The notes beneath the pieces were generated by a model. The model searched no databases, had not been told where the DNA came from, and saw only the letters and a program-made list of their open reading frames with translations. DNA of 64,000 nucleotides from Capillidium heterosporum (taxonomy: Eukaryota > Entomophthoromycota > Entomophthoromycetes > Entomophthorales > Capillidiaceae), in contig WBMQ01000009.1 in NCBI GenBank assembly GCA_016630905.1, positions 1,302,001 to 1,366,000 of the forward strand. Reading direction: 5' to 3'. Positions 45,207 through 57,403 of the stretch are shown one piece after another; the first letter of the stretch is position 1; the number at the start of each line of letters is the position of its first letter. Made by a program: the position numbers and the translations under genes.

Positions 45207-45812
45207 TTAATTACCATAGATATGGCATCTATCCCGAAACATCTTGTCGTTTCTATCCTTTAAAATGGTTTCCACTTTCAATTCATTTTTTATCCACCTC
45301 AACTATAGTATTTTAAAAATAAAGTTAGAATTTATAAAGCTCAAATACAAAGTTATTGCAGTAAAAGTTGTACCTTTATCTCCTCATGGTAGAGTTTGGA
45401 CTTTAACTTGGAATCAGTTGGGTTTTGGGCGAACTGTTGACGTAAAGTTGAGAGCTTAGTGTCGACTACCTGTTGCAATTGAAAAAGTAACATAATTTAG
45501 AAATTTAACTTGTTACTTTTAAAAATATACCTGGCTACAGAATTCGATGGCTTTACTCCGAGTTTCATAAACAGTTTGAGTTTCTTTAAAGAGCTGGTAG
45601 CAGGCTGCTTCCCCCTTTATCTTGTTGATACGGTTAGGTAGGTTGTCGTCGATTTTGCGTAACCCCTTCATAAGTTCTGTAGAGATTGATGGGTAGATTG
45701 GAGTTAGAAGAAAATGATGCTATTTGAAAATAGTACCTTTGAAGTAGGATACATTAAGACAAGCTTCTTCGTTGATGGGCTGAATTGATGTATTGGGAAT
45801 GGACTCGTTCAT
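45207..45812 (-). CDS. MIX23: MIX23/Cid2-like mitochondrial intermembrane-space protein (CCDC58 family)
   Basis: Four exons (45812-45737, 45676-45531, 45469-45374, 45302-45207) splice to exactly 137 aa without a frame error, close to the roughly 144 aa of human CCDC58. The N-terminal CLNVSYFKELMKGLRKIDD and the C-terminal LRWIKNELKVETILKDRNDK plus MFRDRC closely resemble the family (for example the LKWMQSELNVEEVVNDRS region of human CCDC58). The cysteines in EEACLNV, EAACYQL, EFCSQ and DRCHI are where this oxidatively folded family keeps them. MIX23 family proteins act in the intermembrane space and modulate protein import; in fission yeast the relative is known as Cid2. Start: the only ATG before the conserved helix. 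Confidence 0.85.
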
Positions 45813-46198
45813 TTTGATTTAGGTTGCCAAAATTTCGATTCAAAGTCTAAGAATTCAATTTTTTGAAGGCTGAGCTTAGAATTAGATAGAAGCAAGTGAC
45901 GTAAATTGAGATTGAATGAACGATTCTATGAAAACTTTTGGTTGATGTCTTGGAGGTTTGTGAGGCTTTTGGGAAAAGTACCATTGTCTATAGATAATAA
46001 TAATATATCTTATATATGGAAAAATTACATTGTTTCAATAGTTATAATTATATATAGTTTATGTAATGGTTGGTATTCTAAAAAATAATATACTATCTAT
46101 AAAATGTTTAAAAGGAACATTAAAACAAACAGTTAGTTTAGCTTAAGCTCTAATCCAACATCTTTAATTAAATACATTTTAAAATCTATCTCAACAAC
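45813..46198. other. intergenic region
   Basis: This is the upstream side of MIX23 and the 3' side of the next minus-strand gene. It is AT-rich, with nothing recognised. Confidence 0.4.
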
Positions 46199-47041
46199 TT
46201 ATATAGAAACTTGGCTCGTAAGCTTAAAGAACGTCTTCAACTTGCCACTAGCACCAACTTCTTCCAAGTACTCTACCATTTCCCCTTTCCACTTGGCATC
46301 CTTCAAATCCAACTTGTACCCTTCTTCCACTACTTTATCCAATAAACTAAAGATAGTATCTATGTCTTTATCAGCAACCCAAACTAAATCGATTAAATTT
46401 ACAAAAAAGCTGGCGTCAATTGTTTCTAAATAAGTAAGGAGACCCATACCTTTGATCTGATCTAAAATTGCCAAGCCAAACCCTGCTTGCTTGAATTGTT
46501 TTAGTTTTAGCAAGATGGTGGATAGTAAAGTAGAATCGATGGTTGGGTAGGTGAAGACTTGGCAGGTTAGTTTGTAAAGCTGTTGCAAATCTTCTACCTG
46601 CATTATCTGCGATTTTAGACTTAGTATTGTGTCCAAGTGCTTCTCTTGGTCGTTTATGGAAAGATTGAGATCGGAATGGTCCAAGTTGAGGAGTTGAAAG
46701 TTCTCCATAGTGGCGTCTTGGTTAGTTAGTTGGGAATCTAGAGGTTGAGTTTTTAACAAAAGAGGCTTAACCTTATGTTGTTTAGAGTAGATGGGTTCGT
46801 TGAGTTGGGCGAGTTCCAAAAATTGCAGATCGAACCCGGTGTTTTTTAACTTTTTCAAGTCACGGCTTCGGGTTGACTATTAGATATATGTTTATTAAAT
46901 ATGGTTTTTTAAGAATAAAAGTACCTGAATAGAAGAAAATGTATTTGAGTCTGTTGTATATTTGTTTATTAATAAACAAAGACGTAGGTTGGAAGTCAAT
47001 GTTGAGTTGTTGAGTTTGTTAGTATGTCTAATGAAATTCAT
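46199..47041 (-). CDS. unidentified helical protein, probably mitochondrial
   Basis: The main exon (about 46870-46199) codes for some 220 residues of Leu-rich helical sequence (LKSQIMQVEDLQQLYKLTCQ; LKQFKQAGFGLAILDQIKGM; DTIFSLLDKVVEEGYKLDLK), reminiscent of helical-repeat organelle expression factors. Upstream, an ATG at 47041 opens a basic, acid-free segment (MNFIRHTNKLNNSTLTSNLR) like a mitochondrial presequence. It leads to a possible intron at about 46878-46925 (donor after TATTCAG, acceptor AATAG). Joined as read, the two parts are out of frame by one base, similar to the single-base breaks elsewhere in the window. I do not recognise the family. Organellar localisation is an inference from the presequence-like segment. 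Confidence 0.45.
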
Positions 47042-47616
47042 TTTTTGTTTTGCTCTTTTTAGGTTGGGAAGCCTTGTTGCTTGAGATGAGCAACTTTTGA
47101 AGTTTTAGGTGAGAATGAAGAGTCAGCCAATGAACTATCAATTCGAAAGAGCCAATTATATGTCACTAGAGTCGAAAATCAAGATAGGTTTGATGAAGCT
47201 TCATTGTAAGGTAGGTTTAAAGGAGAGATGGTGTTATAATAAAAAATGTTGAAGCTAAATCAAAAGGAAGTTCAAAATAGCTGTCTTTTATATTGAGAAT
47301 ACTATTTAGGCTATCTATACTCGAAAGTTTCACCCTACAATGGGTTTAGTTTTGGTGATAAACTCACAAGTTAAAAGAACCATCTACTTTCTTGAACTAG
47401 TATACAGCTATGAATACCCTTTATCAGCAACACTTCCCCACATTAAAACTGCAACCACCTTTAACAACCAGCTTAGCTTCAGAACCCAAAATATATGCAA
47501 AGCTTATATAATACGCTAATATAAAAATTCAAATGCTGAACGTAAGCTACAAGTTAATTGAAACTATACCATCCAATTTTATTAGCACTCAACCTGAAAT
47601 ACCATCATCCTAATAA
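47042..47616. other. intergenic region
   Basis: This is AT-rich sequence between two minus-strand genes, with no gene or RNA recognised. Confidence 0.45.
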
Positions 47617-49274
47617 CTAGTAATCGCCGGCTCGGCTCTGGGCCAACTTTCTCTTCCTAATACGTTCCTCGCGTTCCCGCTCCCTTATCTCCTCCAACTC
47701 GTCCTCCTGTCTACCGATGCGAGCACTAAAGATAAGTGCATCAATAAACTGTCATAAAAATATTAAAAAATTACCTGCGACGTTCTTCAAGTAGAACCTG
47801 GGAGGCCGAAACTTCCATATCCTCATCCGAATGGTCGTTGTAATACCTTTTGAAAATGAAAAGAGATCAGTTGGGTATAAAATATGGAAAGTTACCTGTT
47901 GCGATTGTAGCCGAACATCTGGCCGATGATGGAAGAGTAGTTCTTTCGGGTGTACTCCTCATCCAAAATGTCGTCCATAGGGCTGACAAACTTCTTCTTT
48001 TTGATAGGTTTTTCAACGTTACGTTCTTCAATACGACTGGGGCGTTCCATACGTTCGTTGCGTTGTATAGGGGCCGACCTTCGCACTTCTTCCTCTCTTC
48101 TTTTTACTGGTTTGGCAAGTTCGATGTTAGGCCGTTGCACTGGTCTAGACGTCGACATATTGCTACTTGAAGAGGTAGACTTGCGGGGTGCATTGCTGGT
48201 TCGGATAGGTATGGGGCCGAAAGCTAAAATGGTGGGGTCGTCGTTAGGAACAAATTTGACCGGTTTGACATCGGGTCGGACAAGGGCGGGTGAACCTAAA
48301 CCTTTGAACCGCGACCCAGTTGGTTGTTGGTTCAGGTACTTGGACACCCGTTGCCTGGATTCCTCCGTGTTCTCTTCTTTACGTTCGGTTGTAGGACGTG
48401 AAATCGGTCGCGTCAAAGTGTCTCGACTTGTGCTAGAAGTTGCTAAAGGCCTGGGTGCAGCTACAAGGCAATTAGATAGCTTGAATAAGAATAAGCCTTA
48501 CGTCTTGAAACTTCTTTTTGAGGTGCCATGGTCCTCGGTTTTGTGGGGCGATTTACCAGTGGAGAAGAGTTGTTTATGGGTCGTTCCGGTTTCATAACTC
48601 TAGATTTGGGTATTTGAGGATTGGGTCGACTGCTCGCAACGCTGCGAACCACTGCACCCTTGCTTGAATTGGGACCAGACTCATCATCCGATTCGAGAGG
48701 AGGAAGCTAAAATAAACATTAGCTACAAAACAGTATAAAATAAAGCTACCCCAGCTAAACTTCGAAGGTATGGGCTTTTCAATTGATTTTTATCGATTAT
48801 CTCCGAACTAGCTTTACTTTGGGCAGGCTTAGCTTTTTGAGCCTTGATCCCACCTTGAACCATTCTATCCAAAGTTGCACCATTCTTCCTCACCGCAGGC
48901 TCCTTTAGCATACGAGGCTTTCTCTGTTTTTCCGTTGCACTGGGTAGCTCTTTAGCGACTATTTCCTTCATTGCCTCCTTCGATTTGGCACGCCATTCAG
49001 CATCTCTCTTTGCCAGAAAAGCTCGCCTCTTCTCGAGTTCCATAGCTTCCTTCCTTGCTTTCTGTTGCTCTTCTAGTTCGAATTGACGCCTTCGCTTCTC
49101 CCTTTCCACCCGCTCCCTTTTTTCCGTCTCCAACCTTACCTTCTCCTGATGGCTCTGTAGTTGGTCGAAATAATCCTGTTGTTTCTCGTACTATAATAAA
49201 TGTTAATTTGTATATGCTTCAACACTTACAGGTAATCTTTGGATCTCTTTAGATGTTAATTCTCTAAATGTCAT
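47617..49274 (-). CDS. SPT2: SPT2-like chromatin protein
   Basis: This is a histone H3/H4-binding, HMG-like chromatin factor by family. The first exon is short (MTFRELTSKEIQRLP, ATG at 49274). Exon 2 is a highly charged coiled-coil-like stretch (RERVEREKRRRQFELEEQQK). Basic, Pro/Ser/Arg-rich exons follow (KPRTMAPQKEVSRR; FKGLGSPALVRPDVKPVKFV). The hallmark SPT2 motif is near the C-terminus, PMDDILDEEYTRKNYSSIIG followed by QMFGYNRNR. Two more exons end RKRKLAQSRAGDY. SPT2 proteins bind DNA and H3-H4 and preserve nucleosomes during transcription. At least five introns are visible, with phase-consistent junctions where checked. A foldback element (49401-49533) lies about 130 bases upstream of the start. 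Confidence 0.82.
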
Positions 49275-50792
49275 GGTTCTATTGCTAGGCTTATGCTAAA
49301 AATGTGAAAATTGATAAAAGTTGTGGAAGCTGTGAGGCTTCTGCCTATCGATTTATATCCTCTTGATAACAAAGCTTTTGAGGATTTGCCAACTCTTATG
49401 GTCAGAAGGAAGTCCGACAAATGATTTACTATTCTGTTCCCATATATAGAGGGTCTTTTACAAGTGCAACTATAAATAATCCTCGTGTTTAAGTAAACAG
49501 GATAATAAATCATTTGTCGGACTCTTTTCTGACTAAGTAAAATAGGATAAACTTATCAGTATCCATCCAATAAAACCCCATACTATTAAATTGTACCATA
49601 ATAAGCGTCTGATTTGATTCCATTTTTAGCCCAGTTGACAAATTTATAGCTAATTCTAGATCGAAAGTTTCCAAAATCCTTCCTATCGATGCTTTATATA
49701 TGTATACAGTCACCCCATTAGCAATAGGTCAATAGTCGTACAAATCGTATACGATATGATATATCTAGCCAATAGATCAAGCTACATCACTTAAACTATT
49801 TTCAATTAAATGTACTAAATTATATGTTTGTTGGTAAATATAGAAGCAATTCTCATAAAACTGTTTTTTACACTATATACCTCAAGAAGTTGGCTTATAT
49901 TAAACCAACAACTTTTCATTTATTTAGTAAAATATCTATTATATCTTGATATATGTAGGTGCTAAATCTGGACAAAAGTAAAATTGCAATAGTTGAATAA
50001 GCAGAGTCCTAATGGACTATAAAGTATCCATATGTATTTTTATAATAAAGTTATGGCTCTACGAATTGTAGGCCTAGCTTATAATATGATTTTATATACA
50101 AATCTGAAGAAAATGTTAGGGCTATTGTTTATGTAAGCAGTAGGCTTGAAAGTTAGAACCAAGGTTTGCTACTTTCAGTCCTGCTCAAAACTTGTGAGAA
50201 GGTTGATCGTGAGTTGAAGTTTTGAGATTGCAATCAAATTAACAAAGTCTAAAGTTGAGTCGTCTCGCAATATAGTACGGTTGTTTCTTTGCTACCATTT
50301 TAAAAGATAGGTTGACACTTCGCCTTTACCCTTTACCAATATAAATATGATCTTATCCCCACTTCAACGTGTATACAAATAGATCAAATTTAAGCAACAT
50401 GGCTTTTTTATAGGAGAACGTTGAAAATACATTTATAAATAAAAAGTTTATATAGGTGTAATAGTTTTTCTTGCAATGGAGAAATAAAAGTGAGCTATAT
50501 AAAATGGTATCTAGCAATACTTATAAAATAAGTACTATAAACATCTTTTAAAATACGGTTAAAGCTAGGTACAGATGGGGAAACCATTAAATATACTAAA
50601 TGAAATAACATTTTAAATTATTTAAAGAGTTCATCAACTTGATATAATGTACTTTAAAAACGACAATGCATATCCATTTAGAAAGTATCTCTTTATAATT
50701 GGAAATTGGAAGCTGTAACTAAATTTACTACAAAAAGATTAGTTAAATATTCCAAAAAACTAAAGTTACTTTATTAAATTGGATAGCTGTGC
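49275..50792. other. intergenic region with foldback element
   Basis: This is about 1.5 kb between SPT2 and Qcr10, both minus strand. The only structured element is the inverted repeat at 49401-49533. The remainder is AT-rich without genes. Confidence 0.5.
49401..49533. repeat. foldback inverted repeat (38-nt arms)
   Basis: The left arm 49401-49438 and right arm 49496-49533 are reverse complements at 33 of 38 positions, including an uninterrupted core agtccgacaaatgattta. The five differences are all transitions. The loop is about 57 bases and AT-rich. It could be a miniature foldback transposon or a long-hairpin RNA. No target-site duplication is obvious. Confidence 0.65.
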
Positions 50793-51079
50793 TTATTCCT
50801 CTTCGGCAGCGGGTTGAGCCCAAATCTTGCCAGCCAAAGGAATTTTAGAGAGAATGTCGGTACGAACTAAAGGAATGGTTTCTCCAAAGAAGAGTAGTCC
50901 AAGTCCGGCAGCTACACCCCAACGGGCAAAGGAAGGGGACCTAAGTACAATAGAAAATAAAATTTAGGTTAGTAAAATTGGAGAAACTAAACAAGGGCAA
51001 TACGTACCAACGTAAGACGAATCTCAGGGGTGAAACGTTTGAACTGTAAGCTAGAGGTGTATCTGCTAAGGTTGGCCAT
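50793..51079 (-). CDS. QCR10: cytochrome bc1 complex subunit 10 (Qcr10)
   Basis: This is a small supernumerary subunit of respiratory complex III. Two exons (51079-51008 and 50940-50793) total 220 nt. One base fewer gives 72 aa: the TT of CTTACG at about 51014-51017 must lose one base for the junction to read PEIRLRW-SPSFARWG. The N-terminus is MANLSRYTSSLQFKRFTPEI. The single membrane segment is ARWGVAAGLGLLFFGETIPL, followed by VRTDILSKIPLAGKIW and an acidic tail ending AAEEE. Size, single membrane helix and the D-[IV]-L-x-K-[IV]-P motif match fungal Qcr10. The acceptor and donor are canonical. Other tiny mitochondrial inner-membrane subunits are a less likely alternative. Confidence 0.68.
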
Positions 51080-51579
51080 TTGTGTTGATTGCTGTAAAAA
51101 CTCTAGAAATTCTAAAAGATGAAATCGCAGATTTAGATCTTAGTCCTTGAGGTAAAAATTTCGAGCCAATCGGTTGGTTCAAATGGGTAGAACTATCGAT
51201 TGAGCCCAATTGCTATTGGCTGTAGATTTCTTTTGGATTGAAAGGTTGAAGCTGATAATCAAGCTGAACTTTGAGAAGCTTTAGTTTGGATCTTTCATGA
51301 TGATGACACGCTGGGTATGTAAGGAGGTATAGAGTTCGATAAATAAATAGTGTCGATATACATCTTATACACATATATATGTCGTTTACTATTTACAATA
51401 TTTTAAAGCATTTTACGATGGCAATTAGTATATACATTCAAAAAACATTAAACTTATCGATGTTTAAATTATATACCAATACAAAATATAGTATAAACAA
51501 TCAGATAATAGGTTTATATTGGAAAAACTAACTATACTATAAATTCTTTTTAGAAAATTCCACATGGGTCTGAGGTCTA
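51080..51579. other. intergenic region
   Basis: This is the Qcr10 upstream side and UDP-glycosyltransferase 3' side, about 500 bases. It is AT-rich, with nothing recognised. Confidence 0.4.
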
Positions 51580-53364
51580 TCAGGTGGATTTTTTCTGTAG
51601 TCTAATTTTCAAAGGGACAACAATCAAATAGTAGAACAGGGCGACGTTAGCGAGACAAAACAGGTAGACGTCGTAGTTATAGGCTAAAAACGAACTCATC
51701 TCGGTATCTGGGGTAGCTAGATGCTGCAGTGGTTCGACGTAGGGTAGTCCTTGTTCCAAATCGTTGAAGGAAGCCCGAGATAGATACATAACCTTTTCGA
51801 TGAGATCGGCAACCGAATTTTTGGTAAAGCTCGATGCATAAGTGATGCGACGCATACGTATCGAGTTACGGTGGAAGGTCGAATCGACGTCGTTCAAAAG
51901 GGCTTTAGTAAATGTAGCGACATCAACAGAGTTAACCGTATGGCGATCTATAGCCAAAGCTACCTTATGGTATACCAAGTTACCTGCGTTCATCAATTGG
52001 TCTCCAAAGAAAGGTACCGCCAAAAAGGGTTTACCAGCCAGCAGCCCTTCGAAAGTAGACTCTATACCACAGTGTGATACGAAAAGCTTTACCGAGCTGT
52101 GCTTAAGGATAGAAACTTGGGGTGCATAGTCTACAATCATAATCGAATACTTGTCGATTATTTCCTTTAAGCTGACATCCCTTTCGTTTATCGTTACATA
52201 GTCCTGGGAAGCTCTCACGCTTAGTTGAGCCCAGTGCCCAGATGACTCCGTCTATTAAACCTGATTCGGACACTTCAAGTAATCCAGATAGGATCGAGTC
52301 GATTTGCTTAGGACTAAGATAAGCAATGGTTCCAAAGGCGACATACACTACGTTGGACCGTGACTTTAAAAAATTCTTGGTAGCCAAGTCAAGCTCAGGG
52401 TATTTTTCAGGGAATACTGGGCCTATTGGTTGTATCAAAGGTGGCAAAGGTCTTGCAACCTACAGCTATAAGTATTAATCTTCTATATAAAATTTACGTC
52501 AAAGCCAAAGTAAGAATCCACAAATATAAGTGATTTTTCCAATTTTTTCCAGGAATGGCCATAGACTGGTGGTACGCCCAAGGTTTTTCGAACAGCATTC
52601 AATTTGTAGCTTATGGTAAAGTGAAGTAGATGCTTCATCAAAGGAACTAGCAAGCTTGAAACGCATCTTTGAATGAATGTAAGCTGGTTTATGACGGGCG
52701 GAAGTAGTTCGAATCGGTTTGTAACGTAGGGGGCCATGCCTTGATCTACCAAAATGGAAATAAATAAATTAAAGGTGTTGAATATAATTGTATAAATAGG
52801 GAATGAAACTATAATATTACCAACATATCCAAAAGTAGGAAAGGACCCGGCGTATAGGACGCCCATTTCACTAGCTACATCATAGCACGCTATCAACAAA
52901 TAGTCGCAAATTACCAAGTCGGGTCTATTCTCAATTATCTCTTTCTTAAGGCCGTTGTAAATCATTGCGTAGTTCAGCTCAACTCCAGCATGTGCGATAA
53001 TTGACATGGCTTCGAAGGAAAGAGTATCCTTAGTCAAAGCAGCCGTTATCTTACGGTTCAAGTTGTCGTTTACTGGATTCGTGCCCAAATTAATTGTCGA
53101 AAAGTTGTAGGATTGGGCCCACCCAATTTGGTCACTAGAAGAAGCGTACGTTATCTCATGCCCTCTACTCTTTAATATTGAGCCAATTTCAAAGTGAAGC
53201 TTGATATGCGACTTACCACCCATCATCGAACACAGCAGTAGCTTCTTGGGGCTTTTAAAAATTGCTTCATCTAATTCTATAATGGAACTGTCTACTAAAA
53301 ACACTAGTGTTGCTATAAATATGGAAATAAGAAAACTCTTCAGACAGGTTGGCTTGAGTAACAT
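51580..53364 (-). CDS. membrane-anchored UDP-glycosyltransferase (GT1)
   Basis: Two exons (53364-52498 and 52459-51580) give about 581 aa after removing one extra base near 52216-52225. The N-terminal signal/anchor is LKSFLISIFIATLVFLVDSS, followed by GGKSHIKLHFEIGSILKSRG, the acceptor-domain start with a catalytic-type His. The C-terminal half carries SNVVYVAFGTIAYLSPKQID and the nucleotide-sugar motif VDYAPQVSILKHSSVKLFVS, then HCGIESTFEGL and FFGDQLMNAG. A C-terminal membrane span (NVALFYYLIVVPLKI) and a short basic tail (RLQKKST) resemble the ER-lumen topology of animal UGTs. The family transfers sugar from UDP-sugars to lipophilic acceptors; the acceptor here is unknown. The frame break falls just before ASQDYVTINERDVSLKE. 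Confidence 0.85.
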
Positions 53365-54026
53365 CTTGGTTGAAGGAATTTAGTCTACTGCTTCTAAAAC
53401 TAAAGGTCGATTTTATACTTGGAATTGCTTTTCTCCACTATGCAGGTACAAGGTTCTACTAAACCCCTATTGGATTTCCGTAAATTTAGACCTAAATGCT
53501 GAAAACTCCTGAGATTTCATTGACTATCCTGGTTTTAGACTAGTCTAAGTTGGAGTGCTAGCTTAATGTTTGAGTAAACTAGGAAGCACCTTCACTAAGA
53601 TCTAGAGTTTTATAGGATCAAGTGTAGATGATGTGATGTGTATGTCTTTTACTTGATATTTTCCTATAGCTTGGAATGGTGTGCCATTTGCACAAGTTCT
53701 TTAGAAATGGTAAGGAGATGAGGTGTTGGTTGGTATGGCCAGCAAATTAATAGATTTACGTTGGAATATCTGTTTAAATATTGGCTTGAATTTTACACCC
53801 ATAAAGAGGCACATATTAAGGCCACTGCTTGATCTGAGTTTACTATTACCAGGATTTTTCGGATTTATTGGTAAACCAAATTTGCCCAAACTTATACGTC
53901 ATTGACATTTTGGTCCCATGATTTTATATCCATCTTAGGCTTGTAAAGTTCTCTGGAGAAACAGTGACAAAAAGTAGTGGGACAATACACCTAATAGAAT
54001 TCCTCTCGAAAGCATCTAGTTCAATA
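53365..54026. other. divergent intergenic region
   Basis: This lies between the UDP-glycosyltransferase (-) and COG6 (+) starts and should hold both promoters. An open frame extends upstream of the COG6 ATG without a Met. Nothing else is recognised. Confidence 0.45.
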
Positions 54027-56694
54027 ATGGCCACAATGGAGCCGGCCGATGATATTAGAAACAAAGAGGACCATATAGTTTTCACAAAGTTGGATAAATT
54101 CCTCAAACTGACTGAATTCGACTTCAACGAGCCCGAGACATTTGAAAACTCGACCTTCTGCCAATCTATCTTAGCTTTAGAAACCTTTTTGAAGTCAGAT
54201 AGAGATGACCCTCAAGTTGAGAAGAACGACACCTTTTTAAAAGATATAAGTAAAATCAACAGCTTATCTACCTTGGAGGAGGATCCATACTGCACCTCAT
54301 TACTCAACACGTTTCAAAGCACCAAACTTTTGGATACTAGTGTAGAAAATGCAAAAGAAGATTTCCCAAATAAATACAAACTGAAAAAGATGATAGATAA
54401 CGCCAATATGGAGGTATATGAAGGATATCTTGACCAACTTAAAAAGCTCGATGAGGTACCTATTTTATGCTTATTATTTTGAGCTTTTGCATCAATTTCA
54501 TTATTTTTAGAATATTAGTATCATATGCCTAGGCTAAAAGTTATAAATTTCTTGTTTAAATTTAGTGTCTATCTTCAATAGAAAGTGGTATCAATGGTAT
54601 CTCAATCAATTGCGATAAATTAGAGAATGAATATTCCAAAACCAGAGCTCAAAACCAAAGCTTGTTGGAAAAAGCAGAGAATTTCTCGAATCAAAGGTAC
54701 ATGCTGCTATAAATAGTTATTTATTATTATCTAGATCGATGCTAAAGAGCCAAAGTCAAATAGTTGATGATTTCTTGAAGAGATATACGATGCCAGCCGA
54801 TGACAAAACTTATCTACAGAGCCCAAATTACGAAGTTGACGAGATATTTTTCGACCTACTGGAAAAATTAGATGAGATTGAATCCAATACTCAACAACTT
54901 ATCCGAGAAGGAGGAGGCGGGACAGTTAGCCAACAACTATTAAATTCCATAACCGAATGTCGTGCTGGATCAGATAGCAAACTGACTTTCTTTTTAAATT
55001 CACATCTACCTAATCTCAACTGGGCTACACCAGATACCGTCATCACCAACGAATTACTTAAACGTGCCGTATTAGCTTTGCGCAACGACCACAGCAAATT
55101 TGAATCATGGGTGGAGCGAGTCGTTGAGCTACGTCAACCTCACTTTGTTAGGGAGTTTTCGATCGCTTTGACGCGTGGAAGTAACTTGGGAAGTTCGTCG
55201 CGACCCATCGATATGTATACTCCCGATCCTTTACGCTACGTTGGTGATATGCTCGCTTGGATTCATCAGGGCCTCATCGAAGAAAAAGAGATCTTTTATT
55301 CCTTCTTTTCTATTACCCAAGGTTTTTTGTTTTTGCAACCATATACTAATTTTACACCCTTAGATTTCCAATCGGATGCAACTTCCAAGCTCAAAAATAC
55401 GCCAGACTCAAGTTCGTTGACGTTAGAACAGAAATCTACGATCGTGATTTTAAATGCTTTAGATATGATTGTAGCATCCTCGCTCCCACTGCTGACAAGC
55501 CGAATTCGCCAGATTTTGGACAATTTAGAAGGCCCTGCCCTTGCCTTCCAGATTGCCAACCTCATCCAATTCTACATCAACATGATATTGAAGCATCTGC
55601 GCTACTTCTCCACCCAGGCAGCTCCCGAGATGCTGGAACTGGCAAGGCAGGCCGACGCGACCTTTTATCAGATTTTGGAGGATGAGATGGCTCAGTTACT
55701 GGCTCAAGCTGACGCGCCCCCTCAAGATTTATCGGCTCCTGAATCGATCATCAACGCTATAGCCGACTTGATCAAGATTCTAACCTTGCAACAGTCGTCC
55801 TTGACCCACTCTATAAAATCACCAACTATTTCCGATACTTTCAGAAGATTTGGATGAGGCGACGACTATCACTTACAAGATCATGGATTTGGTACTTACA
55901 CCACTTATGCAATTATGCGATTTGGAGGCTTCGTATGTAGCCGAGCATGAAAAGATGATCTACACGGTGAACTGCCTTACTTATATACAAGGTGCTTTGG
56001 CCCCCTTTGCAGCAGCTCAGTCACGTATTCAAGGGCTGCAGCCTATTATCGATGAAAATATTGCTAAACTTGTTGATCTACAGGTAATTTATATCGCTAA
56101 AGTAAGAATTTAACACATATTAGTGTACTGCTTTACTCAAACTTACTGGACTTGACCCGCTGATGGTAAATTTATATATCTATATTTAATGCTAAGCTTT
56201 AGCCCTTTGCTATGAGCTACCACGACGTAATCTCCGAGAACATCGAAGACGAAACTGTCAGCGTCGAAGGTGCTATTGACGACCTCATAACTCTCTGCAT
56301 CGAAAAACATATTGACCTTATCATCAACGGTATGGAAAAGTTGGAACGATTCCTCTACACTGTTGATTTGGATACCGATTTCACTTTACCAGGGGAAGTT
56401 GATACATCAAATAGCAGTAGCGATGATGGGGATATAATAGGATTGAAACGATTGGACTTACCTACCAAACGTATCTGGCAGTTACGATTCTTGGCTCTAA
56501 AGCACCTCTTGGATTCGTACGCCCAACTGTATCCCCTGCTAGTTAAAGTTTTACCTAAAGCACTTGGCTATAATCCAAATACTGTGGAGTCGTCACCCAG
56601 AACTTTTACTGATCCGTTGTTGGATAAGTTGTCGAAGCTTCGATTGAGGACTGTTGTTGAACTGCAGACTTTACTATCGGTTGATGAGTTTTAA
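54027..56694 (+). CDS. COG6: conserved oligomeric Golgi complex subunit 6
   Basis: COG6 belongs to lobe B of the COG tether for retrograde intra-Golgi vesicles. The start ATG at 54027 (MATMEPADDI) is the first in frame. Exons are 54027-54455, 54566-about 54695, about 54734-56082, about 56127-56165 and about 56203-56694. Family blocks include the coiled coil ENFSNQRSMLKSQSQIVDDF, LTRGSNLGSSSRPIDMYTPD followed by PLRYVGDMLAWIHQGLIEEK, and ITYKIMDLVLTPLMQLCDLE. Two single-base losses flank about 55 bases (near 55795-55800 and 55851-55853). The middle frame (DPLYKITNYFRYFQKIW) is exactly the expected COG6 sequence, so these look like consensus errors. The C-terminus, RLRTVVELQTLLSVDEF, precedes TAA. 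Confidence 0.9.
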
Positions 56695-57403
56695 TAAAGT
56701 CTATAATAATATTAGTTTTAGCAAATGTATATTTGCTTAGTTTATTAATGGTTATCACCTGATTAAAAACATAGCTATTTATGGTATTGAAAAACAAAGT
56801 ATTAAAGGCTTTTATACAAGTGTTGAACCTATACAAAATTTTCAAGTGCATATACCATTTAAGTTGCTATAGTATCTAATGAAAAGTTTGTATATTTGAT
56901 ATTTCTATTTAGTAATGTAGTAAAGCTACTGGCATTTAATTATAATGTAGATATATCTATTATTTGACTAGCTTTTGAAAGCAGACTCCATTTGTTTCGA
57001 TTTATAACAACCCTCTCTTTAAATTCTTTTAAATTGATCCGTTGCTTTAATTCAGAACGAGTTGAATACTTTGGAATTTAGAGTAGATCTGGAGTTTGGA
57101 GTTTGGATTCCTTCCTTGCACTGCATTTCAAATCTTTTCAGCTAACCAAGTAAAGGGTTATCAAATGAAGTTACATAGAATCACGTTTGATTCCATTTGA
57201 TTGATTAGTTCCAAGTACTGAGTTTAAAACTTTTTGTTACGACTTCTAAGCTGAATCCACCCAATGATATAGCTGATAATGAGGAGAATAGATGAGTGTC
57301 TAAGCAGACTGACTTAATGCCGTACATCTTTTATCTAAACACTAAATCTTGTTTTATATTTTAATAGACCTGTTGTTACAAGCTATAATCTACTTTAACA
57401 AAG
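56695..57403. other. intergenic region
   Basis: This is about 700 bases between COG6 and the Tom1-like gene, both plus strand. It is AT-rich and presumably contains the TOM1 promoter. No gene or structure is recognised. Confidence 0.45.
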
